Source of the DNA: Alphaproteobacteria bacterium
GTDB taxonomy: Bacteria > Pseudomonadota > Alphaproteobacteria > Caulobacterales > Hyphomonadaceae
DNA length: 64,000 nt
NCBI GenBank assembly: GCA_018969425.1
Contig: JAGWYJ010000003.1
Location: 1-64,000, forward strand
Reading direction: 5' to 3'
Part shown: piece after piece, positions 1 to 14,268 of the stretch
Numbering within the stretch: position 1 is the stretch's first letter
Layout: the number at the start of each line of letters is the position of its first letter
Program-made: the position numbers and the translations under genes
The notes under the pieces: model-generated
Database searches by the model: none
Told to the model about the DNA's origin: nothing
What the model saw: only the letters and a program-made list of their open reading frames with translations

Positions 1-1
1 C

Positions 2-1408
2 AGCCAGGACTCAGACGGGGGGCTTGCCTTCAGGGAGCGCCACAATCTCTCGGTCCCCGTGCTCTCCGACGCCGAGTGCCGGACGTCGATGGCCTGGGAC
101 TTCGAAATCGTCCCGGCAGCCTTTCTGCTGGATGCAAACGGCGTCGTCCTCGAGCGCTTCGAGGGCTTCGTTAAAGAGGAATGGCGATTGATGGAGGCGC
201 ACCTTCAGCCTGCCGAAGCCGATAGGCAGCCAGACATCGACTGGTCGGCCTACCCTGACTGGCGTCCAGGGTGCGGCTCAAAGCATCTCGACCCTGCCAT
301 AAGCGACCGTTTGCAGGCCGAAGCCGAAGACAGCCCCTTGAGGGCCCGGAAGATTAACATCGGACAGTCCGACGACATCAGCGAATTCATGTTTGATCAG
401 GGTTTCAGCGACGGCCTTCCGCTCGTACCCCCTACTCCCGAGCGCGTACTTAAGATGCTTAGAGGCGCCGGGCGCAACTCCCAGGAGGTCGTCGCAATCG
501 TACCCCCGAACATGGCGCCAGCGACAGTTGAGAAGATTGCTATCAACGCTGTCATGGCCGGGTGTCGCCCGGACTATCTTCCTGTGATCATCGCCGCCCT
601 CGAAGCAGTCTGTACGGACGCCTTCAATATGCATGGGGTGACGGCGACCACGATGGGCGCTTCTCCGGTTCTGGTGGTCAACGGCCCTGTGCGCCATCGG
701 CTTGGCATGAACATGCAACTCAGCGCACTGGGCCCAGACAACCGGGCCAACGCCACGATAGGACGCGCCCTCAGGCTGATTATCCGCAATGTGGGAGGCG
801 CCCGCCCCGGAGGAGTTGACCGCTCCACCCTCGGAAACCCCATGAAAATCACCATGTGCTTTGCCGAATGGGAGGAGCGCTCGCCCTGGTCGCCCCTTCA
901 TGTTGAAAGAGGCTTCAAGCCGGACGAATCCGTTGTGACCGCATTCGCCATGACCAGCGGTCCGGTCCAGATCGTCGACCAGGAATCACGGGCCCCGGAC
1001 CAGATCGCAGGATCCCTGGGCCTGGGTCTTGAAGGCGTCTTTCTTCCAAAGATGCGGAGAATGCACACGGACGCGCTTCTGGTCGTCTGTCCGGAGCACG
1101 TGGCGACCCTGACCAGTCAGGGGGATTATTCCAAGGAGCGCCTGAGGGCGCGCATTCAGGAGGTGACCCGGCGACCGCTTCGGGAGATGCTCGCCGACGA
1201 CCGGTCCGGCGCTGGCCTTTCAGCTGCGGCCGCGGCGCGTCTTTCACCCGCCCAGCTTGACGAGACGGTTTCAAAATTCGCCAGCCCGTCAAACATTCAT
1301 CTCTGTGTGGCGGGTTCAACCGCCGGCAAGTTTTCGGCCGCCTTTCACGGATGGGTGACGGGGGCCATGGGTTCGACCGCGGTTTCCAGACGGATCGAAA
1401 CCCTGTAA
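2..1408 (+). CDS. Thioredoxin-like/UGSC-partner domain fusion protein (5' end outside window)
   Basis: The reading frame is open from the first bases of the window, so the N-terminus is missing; an internal ATG at 59 is not the true start. The first ~70 visible residues look like the back half of a thioredoxin/peroxiredoxin fold (FRERHNLSVPVLSD, then VPAAFLLDANGVVLERFEG); the active-site Cys or Sec would lie upstream of the window. After a linker with a PGCGSK motif comes a ~340-residue conserved domain (GFSDGLPLVPPTPERV, TVEKIAINAVMAGCRPDYLP, GPDNRANATIGRALRLI). I recall this domain type as a neighbour of UGSC-family proteins, but I know no assigned activity. It ends 30 nt before the selenoprotein gene, on the same strand with no room for a promoter of note, so the two are probably one operon. 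A thiol/selenol redox role is inferred from the thioredoxin part and the context only. Confidence 0.8.
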   Translation, partial: SQDSDGGLAFRERHNLSVPVLSDAECRTSMAWDFEIVPAAFLLDANGVVLERFEGFVKEEWRLMEAHLQPAEADRQPDIDWSAYPDWRPGCGSKHLDPAISDRLQAEAEDSPLRARKINIGQSDDISEFMFDQGFSDGLPLVPPTPERVLKMLRGAGRNSQEVVAIVPPNMAPATVEKIAINAVMAGCRPDYLPVIIAALEAVCTDAFNMHGVTATTMGASPVLVVNGPVRHRLGMNMQLSALGPDNRANATIGRALRLIIRNVGGARPGGVDRSTLGNPMKITMCFAEWEERSPWSPLHVERGFKPDESVVTAFAMTSGPVQIVDQESRAPDQIAGSLGLGLEGVFLPKMRRMHTDALLVVCPEHVATLTSQGDYSKERLRARIQEVTRRPLREMLADDRSGAGLSAAAAARLSPAQLDETVSKFASPSNIHLCVAGSTAGKFSAAFHGWVTGAMGSTAVSRRIETL

Positions 1409-1438
1409 ACTGCCGAAGTCGCGCTTGCGGAGGACCGA

Positions 1439-1957
1439 ATGCTGACCATTCTCGATCCCACGGACGAACGTGTCCCCATTGAACGGCGAATCACGCCGAG
1501 GACAGGCCGGATCTCAGGAGTGATTGGGCTTCTCGATATTCGAAAGCCGAGGGGCGATGTGCTTCTGGATGAGCTCGCCGCCATTCTGGCTGAGCGAGCG
1601 CCAGACGTGGAAGTGCGGCGCTACCAGAAGCCCACCTTCGCCAAACCGTGCCCAGACGAACTTAGGGGCAGGATCCGCGATGAATGTTCGGCGGTGATCG
1701 AGGCTCTTGCGGACTGAGGCTCATGCACGACGTGCAGTATGCACGACACGGTATGGTTTGAGATCCAGGGGCTTCCATCGGTGACCATCGCATCCAGCGA
1801 ATTCCATGAGGCGGCTATTGTTCAGCGCGACGCGCTGGGGATGACGGACGCTCGTTTCGTTCTCGTGGACCACCCGATTCAGGACGCGACCGACGAGGAA
1901 ATGAGACTGAAGGCTCGGGGTGTGGCGGACGCGGTGCTAGCCGCGCTGACGGACTGA
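1439..1957 (+). CDS. UGSC-family selenoprotein, Sec encoded by in-frame TGA at 1715-1717
   Basis: This is one 172-residue protein read through an in-frame TGA as selenocysteine at residue 93. The start ATG is preceded by GGAGG at 1429-1433 with 5 nt spacing. The frame continues without a break from the TGA to the TGA at 1955-1957. The codons around the TGA give A-D-U-G-S-C-T-T-C-S-M-H-D, the signature of the UGSC selenoprotein family first described from marine metagenomes. Downstream, W-F-E-I-Q-G-L-P-S-V-T is the conserved helix/strand after the motif, and the remaining residues (ALGM..RFVLVDHP) match the family layout. A conventional gene caller would report two small hypothetical proteins (92 and 72 residues). 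The Sec plus Cys96 and Cys99 suggest a redox or thiol-transfer active site; the substrate is unknown. The gene follows a thioredoxin-domain gene. It requires SelA/B/C/D, none of which is in the window. Confidence 0.9.
1715..1745 (+). promoter_or_regulatory. Putative bacterial SECIS element of the UGSC selenoprotein
   Basis: Directly after the TGA (1715-1717) a 6-bp perfect stem forms between 1731-1736 (CGUGCA) and 1740-1745 (UGCACG), closing a GUA loop at 1737-1739. The loop begins with G followed by U. It lies 19 nt after the TGA, inside the 16-37 nt window and the 3-14 nt loop size expected of bacterial SECIS elements, which sit inside the coding region and recruit SelB. A competing hairpin, 1724-1728 with 1732-1736, shares one arm; its loop is too close to the TGA to be the SelB site. 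Confidence 0.65.
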
Positions 1958-1997
1958 CCGGGAGGGTCCGGGGACGGAATGAGATGAAAGGTCGCCG

Positions 1998-2020
1998 TCA
2001 CCCCCAAGAGGGGGGGGTGA
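1998..2020 (+). terminator. Hairpin downstream of the selenoprotein gene
   Basis: An 8-bp stem pairs 1998-2005 (TCACCCCC) with 2013-2020 (GGGGGTGA), about 40 nt after the selenoprotein stop. There is no T-tract, so intrinsic termination is doubtful. It may be a 3'-end stabiliser or part of the gltB leader. A second imperfect inverted repeat (TTCGACC at 2022-2028 and GGTCGAA nearby at ~2045) follows. No known riboswitch was recognised. Confidence 0.3.
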
Positions 2021-2230
2021 GTTCGACCATGAAATCGCCTTCGGTCGAAACACATCGCCCCAAATCAGGCCCGACGCTAGGCGATCATGCCCACGACAAG
2101 GGCATGGAGTAGATCCTCTCAACCTCCTTTGCAGTTTTCCCCGGCGCGTGGGGACAAGTTGGCTCTTGGACGAAGGGCCCTCTTCCTGCTACGCGCGCAG
2201 ATCACCTGTCGAATGAACGGATGGAAACGG

Positions 2231-6871
<4,641 letters not shown>

Positions 6872-6888
6872 GATCAGGAGACCCGAAC

Positions 6889-8340
6889 ATGGGAAAACCA
6901 ACCGGATTTCTTGAATACCCTAAGAAGGAGCGGTCTTACGAGAAGCCGAATGAGCGGCTTTCAACCTACAAGGAGTTCCTGCACCGGCTCCCTGAAACCG
7001 AACTGCGGGAGCAGGCGGCGCGGTGCATGGATTGCGGCATTCCGTTTTGTCACAATGGATGTCCCGTCAACAATCAGATCCCCGACTGGAACAACCTGGT
7101 TTACCGGGATCACTGGCGCCAGGCCCTGGACAATCTCCACTCAACCAACAACTTTCCGGAATTTACGGGCCGCATCTGCCCGGCGCCCTGTGAGGCCGCA
7201 TGCGTTCTCAACATTACCGACAATCCCGTATCGATCAAAACAATCGAATGCGAGATCGTGGACCGCGGCTGGGACGAGGGATGGATTCAGCCGCAGATGT
7301 CGCCGCGCGGAACAGGCAAGCGGATCGCAGTGATCGGTTCAGGTCCTGCGGGTCTGGCGTGCGCGCAGCAACTGGCGCGAGCCGGTCACGCGCCGACGGT
7401 GTTTGAGAAGAGCGACCGGATCGGGGGATTGCTCCGATACGGCATTCCTGACTTCAAGATGGAAAAGCATCTGATTGATCGCAGGGTCAGCCAGATGGAG
7501 GCCGAGGGCGTCATTTTTCGCACGCGGATGCATGTCGGCGTGGACGTAAGCGTTCAGCGCATACTCGATGATTATCAGGTGATCGTCATGTGTGGGGGCG
7601 CGGAGACCCCGCGGGACCTCGCAATTCCGGGCCGCGAACTCGACGGCGTCCACTTCGCAATGGATTTTCTGACACAGCAGAACCGGAGGGTTGCAGGCGA
7701 TGACGAGAGGGCTGCTGCGCCAGCGGGAACCCTGCGGGCAGATGGAAAGCATGTGATCGTCATCGGTGGCGGAGACACAGGATCGGATTGCATCGGCACG
7801 TCAAATCGCCACGGCGCAGCGTCGGTTACGCAGCTTGAGATCATGCCCAAGCCCCCCTCCTCTGAAAACAAAGCGCTGTCCTGGCCCGATTGGCCCCTGA
7901 GACTTCGAACATCATCTTCCCATGAGGAAGGATGTGATCGGGATTGGGCCGTGGTCACTAAGCGGGCGGTTGGCGAGAACGGAAAGGTTCGCGCACTTGT
8001 ATGCGCCCGAGTGGAGTGGAAACGCTCACAGGGCGGCGCGATGGAGATGCAGGAAGTCCCAGGCAGCGAATTCGAGATGAAGGCCGACCTGGTTCTTCTG
8101 GCGATGGGGTTCACCGGTCCGACCGTCCCAGGTTTGATCGCCCAGTCCGGCGCACGCCTAGACGGGCGCGGAAACGTCGCCGCCGATACGAGAGATTACC
8201 GTACCTCCTCTGAACGGATTTTCGCATGCGGAGATATGAGGCGTGGTCAATCCCTCGTAGTCTGGGCGATACGGGAAGGGCGGCAATGTGCCCGCGCCGT
8301 CGACGAGTTTCTCATGGGATCGTCCAACCTTCCGCTTTGA
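6889..8340 (+). CDS. gltD: Glutamate synthase [NADPH] small subunit
   Basis: The beta subunit takes electrons from NADPH to FAD and passes them through Fe-S clusters to GltB. It is 483 aa, the usual length. The N-terminus carries two cysteine clusters ([17 protein letters not shown] and CPAPCEAAC) that ligate the 4Fe-4S centres. The FAD-binding Rossmann motif is [17 protein letters not shown] at about residue 148, and the second nucleotide-binding motif GGGDTGSDC is at about 298. The C-terminal [17 protein letters not shown] is the conserved FAD-contact region. A CAGGAGA ribosome site lies 8 nt before the ATG, and gltB ends 17 nt upstream. Confidence 0.97.
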   Translation: MGKPTGFLEYPKKERSYEKPNERLSTYKEFLHRLPETELREQAARCMDCGIPFCHNGCPVNNQIPDWNNLVYRDHWRQALDNLHSTNNFPEFTGRICPAPCEAACVLNITDNPVSIKTIECEIVDRGWDEGWIQPQMSPRGTGKRIAVIGSGPAGLACAQQLARAGHAPTVFEKSDRIGGLLRYGIPDFKMEKHLIDRRVSQMEAEGVIFRTRMHVGVDVSVQRILDDYQVIVMCGGAETPRDLAIPGRELDGVHFAMDFLTQQNRRVAGDDERAAAPAGTLRADGKHVIVIGGGDTGSDCIGTSNRHGAASVTQLEIMPKPPSSENKALSWPDWPLRLRTSSSHEEGCDRDWAVVTKRAVGENGKVRALVCARVEWKRSQGGAMEMQEVPGSEFEMKADLVLLAMGFTGPTVPGLIAQSGARLDGRGNVAADTRDYRTSSERIFACGDMRRGQSLVVWAIREGRQCARAVDEFLMGSSNLPL

Positions 8341-8453
8341 CGCCAGAAACCGCAATTGAGTGGCTGCGCCGCCTGTCAATTAGTCATGCGCAACCCTGGC
8401 TCGAGGCGACGGCGACCGCACGGGAACTTGGAGCTCGGCAGGGAGCGGCTTGA
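8337..8453 (+). CDS. Possible 38-aa protein overlapping the gltD stop
   Basis: A TTG at 8337 overlaps the gltD stop in a TTGA arrangement typical of translational coupling, and opens 38 codons ([20 protein letters not shown] ... ending RQGAA). The composition is protein-like and it would form an amphipathic helix, but I recognise no family. The small size, the rare start codon and the absence of homology evidence make this tentative; it may be chance or the remains of a longer gene. Confidence 0.2.
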   Translation: MTPETAIEWLRRLSISHAQPWLEATATARELGARQGAA

Positions 8454-8507
8454 CGGGAAGCAAGCGATCAGGCCGGACTTGAGGCGAGTCATGAGCGGAC
8501 TGGGTCA

Positions 8508-9101
8508 ATGACCGACAAGGCGAACATCCGGCTTTCGGAGCTGCAAGCGGCGTTGGAAAACGCCCGCAGGCATCTCCCTTCAGACCCCTCGGTTTCGCAG
8601 GCTCAAGCCGTTGAGATACTGCGCAGTGATCCGGGAAACCGAAACGCGATCGTTTTGCTCGCCGCTTCGCTTCGCCTCCAGGGCTTTCCACAAAAGGCTC
8701 TGGGCGTGCTGGAGCCTCTGATACGCCAACATCCCCCCTCCCCGGAGGTCGACCTTGAAGCCGCCCTCTCGATGTGGGCGCTCGGCCTGATCGACGGGGC
8801 GATCCCTGCCCTTCAGAGGGCGCTCGCGGCGAACCCCGGACTGACTGACGCCTGGGGGATTCTGTCTGCTCTACTCTCGAAGAAGGGAGACATGTCCAGG
8901 GCCCGTCGCGACCCGCATAAGCGCACCCAGGCTCAGCAAACGCTGATGCTTAAAGCTCTCCAGACCCTTCTGAAAAACGTGGAGGAAGCCCGGCAACGCC
9001 TGGGCGCTGTCGCCTGGAGAATTCGCCGCCAGCATGTGATCAATCGTCTCGGACAGAGAGTCGCTTACCTCAGGGGGACGGCTGTGCGGGCGCGTAGTTG
9101 A
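8508..9101 (+). CDS. TPR-repeat protein, probably a 3'-truncated remnant of a TPR-sulfotransferase-type gene
   Basis: It encodes 197 aa. Residues 1-130 form three TPR-like helical pairs (QAVEILRSDPGNRNAIVLLA, ALGVLEPLIRQHP, AIPALQRALAANPGLTDAWG). The arrangement resembles the N-terminus of the TPR-containing sulfotransferases common in alphaproteobacteria: a short leader, then repeats, then a GDMSRARR element. Those proteins usually run to 500-700 aa; here the frame ends after a degraded repeat (INRLGQRVAYLRG) and 32 bp inside the 3' end of the convergent lipoprotein gene. No sulfotransferase domain follows. It could be a short functional TPR adaptor, but truncation fits better. The start ATG lacks a strong ribosome site. 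Confidence 0.6.
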   Translation: MTDKANIRLSELQAALENARRHLPSDPSVSQAQAVEILRSDPGNRNAIVLLAASLRLQGFPQKALGVLEPLIRQHPPSPEVDLEAALSMWALGLIDGAIPALQRALAANPGLTDAWGILSALLSKKGDMSRARRDPHKRTQAQQTLMLKALQTLLKNVEEARQRLGAVAWRIRRQHVINRLGQRVAYLRGTAVRARS

Positions 9102-9822
9102 ATATTCCGCAGTTCCTCGCGCTGTCGGCTGGCGGCCAGGGTCCGGGACTGAATGAGGCAAGGGTGAGATAGTCTTCATCCGATGGAGCAGTAACTGCGA
9201 TATAGCGGACAGTCGCACATCCGGGGGCGTCAGAGACCTCGTCAGGTGCGCCGGGCTTAATCACTTCAAAGACAAAAACCAGCGTACCAGGCTCTGCCGG
9301 AATATCTGTATCTGGCGACTCTGCCGGCGCTCTCAGGAAATCGGCCATCCCAATGGGTCTTTGCATAATCTCCGACCAGTCGATTGTATCGATGGCGGCG
9401 ACACCGCCATCCTCGACCATTCGCAGGTCATAAGACAGACCGTTAGCACCCTGCATGCGCACAGGATGAGTGGGAGAGTCCCAGGTCTCAGGAATTGGCA
9501 GCGCTGAAAAGGTCACCGCTCCAGTGAACCCGTGAGCGCTAGTCGAATCCGAATCGAAAGTGCGCGTTTCACCGTTTGGGCCCAAGGGGGGAGGGTAAGG
9601 CATGATTTCGTACTGATATCCGTACATCTCCTTCTCGGTTCGCGGAGGTCCAGGGTCGGCTTCCCCTTCGTCAGAACCCTCATCCGGATTTCCCAGAGCT
9701 GTGTCGGTCTGGGCACCGCCCACGCCAGCAGAACCCTCTGCATCCTCTAACGCCGCCTCCTGAGAGCAACCGACCAGCACAATCATCGCCGAAAGCGCCG
9801 TTAACGAGACCCGACTAAGCAT
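9070..9822 (-). CDS. Lipoprotein of unknown function
   Basis: It encodes 250 aa with a lipoprotein signal peptide: Arg4, a hydrophobic core (VSLTALSAMIVLVG) and the lipobox L-V-G-C with Cys19 as the acylation site. Residues 20-60 are acidic and rich in Gly/Ala/Glu, a disordered linker. The rest is a globular domain with short beta-rich segments (GAVTFSALPIPETWDSP, AEPGTLVFVFEVIKPG, CATVRYIAVTAPSDEDYLTL) and two further cysteines that could form a disulfide. I do not recognise the family. It is convergent with the TPR gene, overlapping it by 32 bp. Confidence 0.7.
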   Translation of the reverse strand: MLSRVSLTALSAMIVLVGCSQEAALEDAEGSAGVGGAQTDTALGNPDEGSDEGEADPGPPRTEKEMYGYQYEIMPYPPPLGPNGETRTFDSDSTSAHGFTGAVTFSALPIPETWDSPTHPVRMQGANGLSYDLRMVEDGGVAAIDTIDWSEIMQRPIGMADFLRAPAESPDTDIPAEPGTLVFVFEVIKPGAPDEVSDAPGCATVRYIAVTAPSDEDYLTLASFSPGPWPPADSARNCGIFNYAPAQPSP

Positions 9823-10395
9823 GCGTCCTGCCCTGCTCTATGCACCGGAAAGGTATCAGCTCCACCCGACGACGATCTGGCCGCCGAGGACCGTAGGCAA
9901 TGTTCTGAAACGTCAGGTTCGCGAGCAACTGACTGTTCAGGAGCTGCCGAAAAATCCGTCCGAGCGCTAATCGCCTTAAAGCGCCTCATCCTCGAACCAA
10001 CGTCAAGTCCCAAACGGTCCGACGTGCCGCCCCATCTGAACGCCTAACCCTCAGGATAGAATGACCGGGCAGACCGTGCGTCACTCAAACGACATAAGAG
10101 ACCCCGCAGACGCACCGGCGAACGCCATGCCCTGGACAGCCTCAACGGGACCTAAGGCCTGCAACGTATGCGAAACAGCACCGATACCATCGGCCGACGG
10201 AGGATAGAGCCAGAGGGCTCCCGACCCGAGAACCCCGGAAAAAGCGGAGGTTGCTGCTCTGGAGACGCCGGATTTTCAAGAAACGCGGTCACGCAGCTGA
10301 CGCCTGACATGGACCGGCAAAACCGATCCGAGACATCTGCAGAAATGGAAAAAGGGCCCTCTCAGGGGAAGGCACCAGACGCTGCAAAGGAAAGA
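9823..10395. other. 573-bp stretch without a convincing gene
   Basis: The stretch lies between the lipoprotein gene start and tRNA-Ser. It must hold the lipoprotein promoter, but no clear -35/-10 pair was seen. On the minus strand, 10275 down to 10081 is an open, protein-like frame without an ATG/GTG/TTG at its head (see rejected items); it could be a gene remnant. No repeats or RNA structure were recognised. Confidence 0.4.
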
Positions 10396-10485
10396 TGGCG
10401 GAGAAGGTGGGATTCGAACCCACGGTACGCTTGCACGCACAACGGTTTTCGAGACCGCCCCGATCGACCACTCTGGCACCTCTCC
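10396..10485 (-). tRNA. tRNA-Ser (anticodon CGA)
   Basis: Read on the minus strand this is a 90-nt class II tRNA. The acceptor arms are GGAGAGG and CUUCUCC, with discriminator G and an encoded CCA at 10396-10398. The anticodon loop is CUCGAAA, giving CGA, which reads UCG serine codons. A long variable arm and the T-loop GGUUCGAAUCC are present. It stands alone, opposite to rplU. Confidence 0.95.
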
Positions 10486-10787
10486 GGGAGCCCGGACCTA
10501 CATCAAGCCCGGTAAGGATGGCAAGCTGTTCCTGTAAGGCCTCTTTGGATTCGAAGTTTGGAAACACATGAAGAACACGGTTTGGGGCGGCATCCGAGCT
10601 CGGCGGGAACGGCGTTGATTTTGCGCGGCGATCGAGGAAAAACGACCCCTTCACGTTTGACATCACGCCCATGAGGCGTCTATATGCGCCCTCCCCGCTC
10701 ACAGGCGACTGTGAGCGGCCGATATATATCGAGGAAACGCCTCCGGATGGCTCCGGTCATGCGTCTCGACAAGGGCAGAGATAAATT
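10486..10787. other. 302-bp intergenic region between tRNA-Ser and rplU
   Basis: This region must contain the divergent promoters of tRNA-Ser (minus) and rplU (plus). Its clearest structure is the GNRA-capped hairpin at 10695-10718, described separately. A minus-strand frame (10702 to 10289) crosses it but also runs through the tRNA, so it is not a gene. Confidence 0.45.
10695..10718 (+). promoter_or_regulatory. 10-bp GNRA-capped hairpin upstream of rplU
   Basis: A perfect 10-bp stem (CCGCTCACAG with CTGTGAGCGG) closes a GCGA tetraloop, a stable GNRA loop. It sits 69 nt before the rplU start. It could be a ribosomal-protein leader for L21 autoregulation or simply a transcript-start structure; no known L21 leader consensus was matched. 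Confidence 0.4.
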
Positions 10788-11348
10788 ATGTTCGCGGTCA
10801 TCAAAACGGGCGGAAAGCAGTACCGGGTCGCCCAGGACGACCTGATCGTCGTGGAGAAACTTGCGGGAGAAGCTGGCGAGACGCTGGTGTTCGGCGAAGT
10901 TCTCATGATCAGCGATGGAAATACGGTGGAAATGGGCTCGCCGGTGATCGGCGGAGCGCAGGTCGTCGGCGAAGTCGTCGAACAGCGCCGCGGAGCCAAG
11001 ATTATCATCTTTAAGAAGAAGCAGCGGAACACCTATCGACGCAAGAAGGGTCACCGCCAGCATGAGACGGTTGTAAAGATTACAGAAATTCTGGCCAAAG
11101 GCGGGAAGGTCGCGACTGAAAAGAAGGCGACCCCGGCTCCGAAGGCCGCCGAGGGCGGGGACAATCTGACCAAGCTCGCAGGCGTTGGAAAAGTGATGGC
11201 CACGAAGCTGAATGAAGAAGGTTTCACGACTTTCGCTCAGTTGGCGGCGATCACGGACGAGCAATTCGCTGCCCTGGACGAAAAGATCTTCAAGGGCCGG
11301 GTCCCGAAAGATCAGCTGGTCGCAGAAGCCGGATCTTTGGCGGGTTAA
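10788..11348 (+). CDS. rplU: 50S ribosomal protein L21, C-terminally extended
   Basis: Residues 1-105 are the ordinary L21 barrel that binds 23S rRNA ([18 protein letters not shown] at the start, [19 protein letters not shown], then TVVKITEI). The protein is 186 aa against about 103 in E. coli. After a Lys/Ala/Pro linker the extension forms a helix-hairpin-helix-like unit ([40 protein letters not shown]), a fold often used for nucleic-acid contacts; similar tails occur in other alphaproteobacterial L21 proteins. rpmA follows 57 nt later, the usual L21-L27 operon. Confidence 0.97.
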   Translation: MFAVIKTGGKQYRVAQDDLIVVEKLAGEAGETLVFGEVLMISDGNTVEMGSPVIGGAQVVGEVVEQRRGAKIIIFKKKQRNTYRRKKGHRQHETVVKITEILAKGGKVATEKKATPAPKAAEGGDNLTKLAGVGKVMATKLNEEGFTTFAQLAAITDEQFAALDEKIFKGRVPKDQLVAEAGSLAG

Positions 11349-11405
11349 CGTTTCGGGTCGGCAAGCTGCCGGCAAAGACATCTGAGACTCTGAAGGAGCT
11401 CTTTC

Positions 11406-11681
11406 ATGGCCCATAAGAAAGCTGGCGGCTCTACCCGCAACGGTCGTGACTCAAACGCCCAGCGCCTTGGCGTCAAGCGCTTCGGGGGCGAAGCCGTACT
11501 CGCAGGAAACATCATTGTCCGGCAGAGAGGAACCCAGTTCTGTGCGGGTCCCAACGTCGGCATCGGACGGGATCATACCCTTTTCGCCCTGAAAGATGGA
11601 AAAGTCGCGTTCCGCGAGCGGGCGAAGGGCAAAAAGTTTGTTGAGGTTGTTCCGGCAGCCAAGCCGCTCGCGGCCGAGTAA
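11406..11681 (+). CDS. rpmA: 50S ribosomal protein L27
   Basis: L27 is 91 aa and begins [16 protein letters not shown], the unprocessed proteobacterial N-terminus that reaches towards the peptidyl-transferase centre. The conserved LGVKRFGG and [19 protein letters not shown] segments are intact. A GAAGGAGC ribosome site lies shortly before the ATG. It is cotranscribed with rplU and followed by a terminator-like hairpin before obgE. Confidence 0.97.
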   Translation: MAHKKAGGSTRNGRDSNAQRLGVKRFGGEAVLAGNIIVRQRGTQFCAGPNVGIGRDHTLFALKDGKVAFRERAKGKKFVEVVPAAKPLAAE

Positions 11682-11756
11682 TTCGCCGACGTGTCAGGGG
11701 CTGGCCTCCGCCTTCGAAGCGGAGAGACCTCAGGTCCTGCGGAAGACAGGTTGAAG

Positions 11757-11790
11757 ACAAAAGGGGAGGCTCGCGCCGCCCCTTTCGTGT
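11757..11790 (+). terminator. Likely terminator after rpmA
   Basis: AAAGGGG at 11760-11766 pairs with CCCCTTT at 11779-11785, with an inner GGC/GCC pairing and a TCGC loop. It is followed by C-G-T-G-T-T-T-T, a weak T-run. It lies about 80 nt after the rpmA stop and would separate the ribosomal-protein transcript from obgE. Confidence 0.45.
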
Positions 11791-11917
11791 TTTCGGGGCA
11801 TCGAGCCCGGATCCGAACATCTTCGGTGGAGTTGCGGCCGGTTTGGAGCCGGGGCCTTCCGCAACCTGGATAAGAGACGCGTCTTACAATCCTGCTGGAC
11901 ACCGCAGAGGCGTTTGA

Positions 11918-14196
<2,279 letters not shown>

Positions 14197-14268
14197 CAAG
14201 ACGCCATCTTACCGCTTTCGAAGCTAAGCAAGTGCTGCTAGACCTCCCGAGCTTTCGGAACTCCTTCG

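Noticed and set aside
1724-1736. Upstream hairpin TGCAC-GAC-GTGCA as the SECIS element
   Set aside because: Its loop is only ~11 nt from the TGA, outside the range of bacterial SECIS elements, and the loop lacks GU.
1739-1957. Stand-alone 72-aa protein starting at the ATG at 1739, with 1439-1717 as a separate 92-aa protein
   Set aside because: The two frames are in phase across the TGA, the U-G-S-C motif spans it, and the ATG at 1739 has no ribosome site and lies inside the hairpin.
2087-2230. N-terminal extension of gltB from the ATG at 2087
   Set aside because: It has no likeness to GltB propeptides; the ATG at 2231 places the catalytic cysteine after a 20-residue propeptide.
10081-10275. 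Minus-strand open frame of ~65 codons with protein-like composition
   Set aside because: No start codon near its head and no recognised family; it could be a gene remnant but cannot be supported.
10289-10702. Minus-strand 137-codon frame
   Set aside because: It runs straight through tRNA-Ser and has no recognisable domain.
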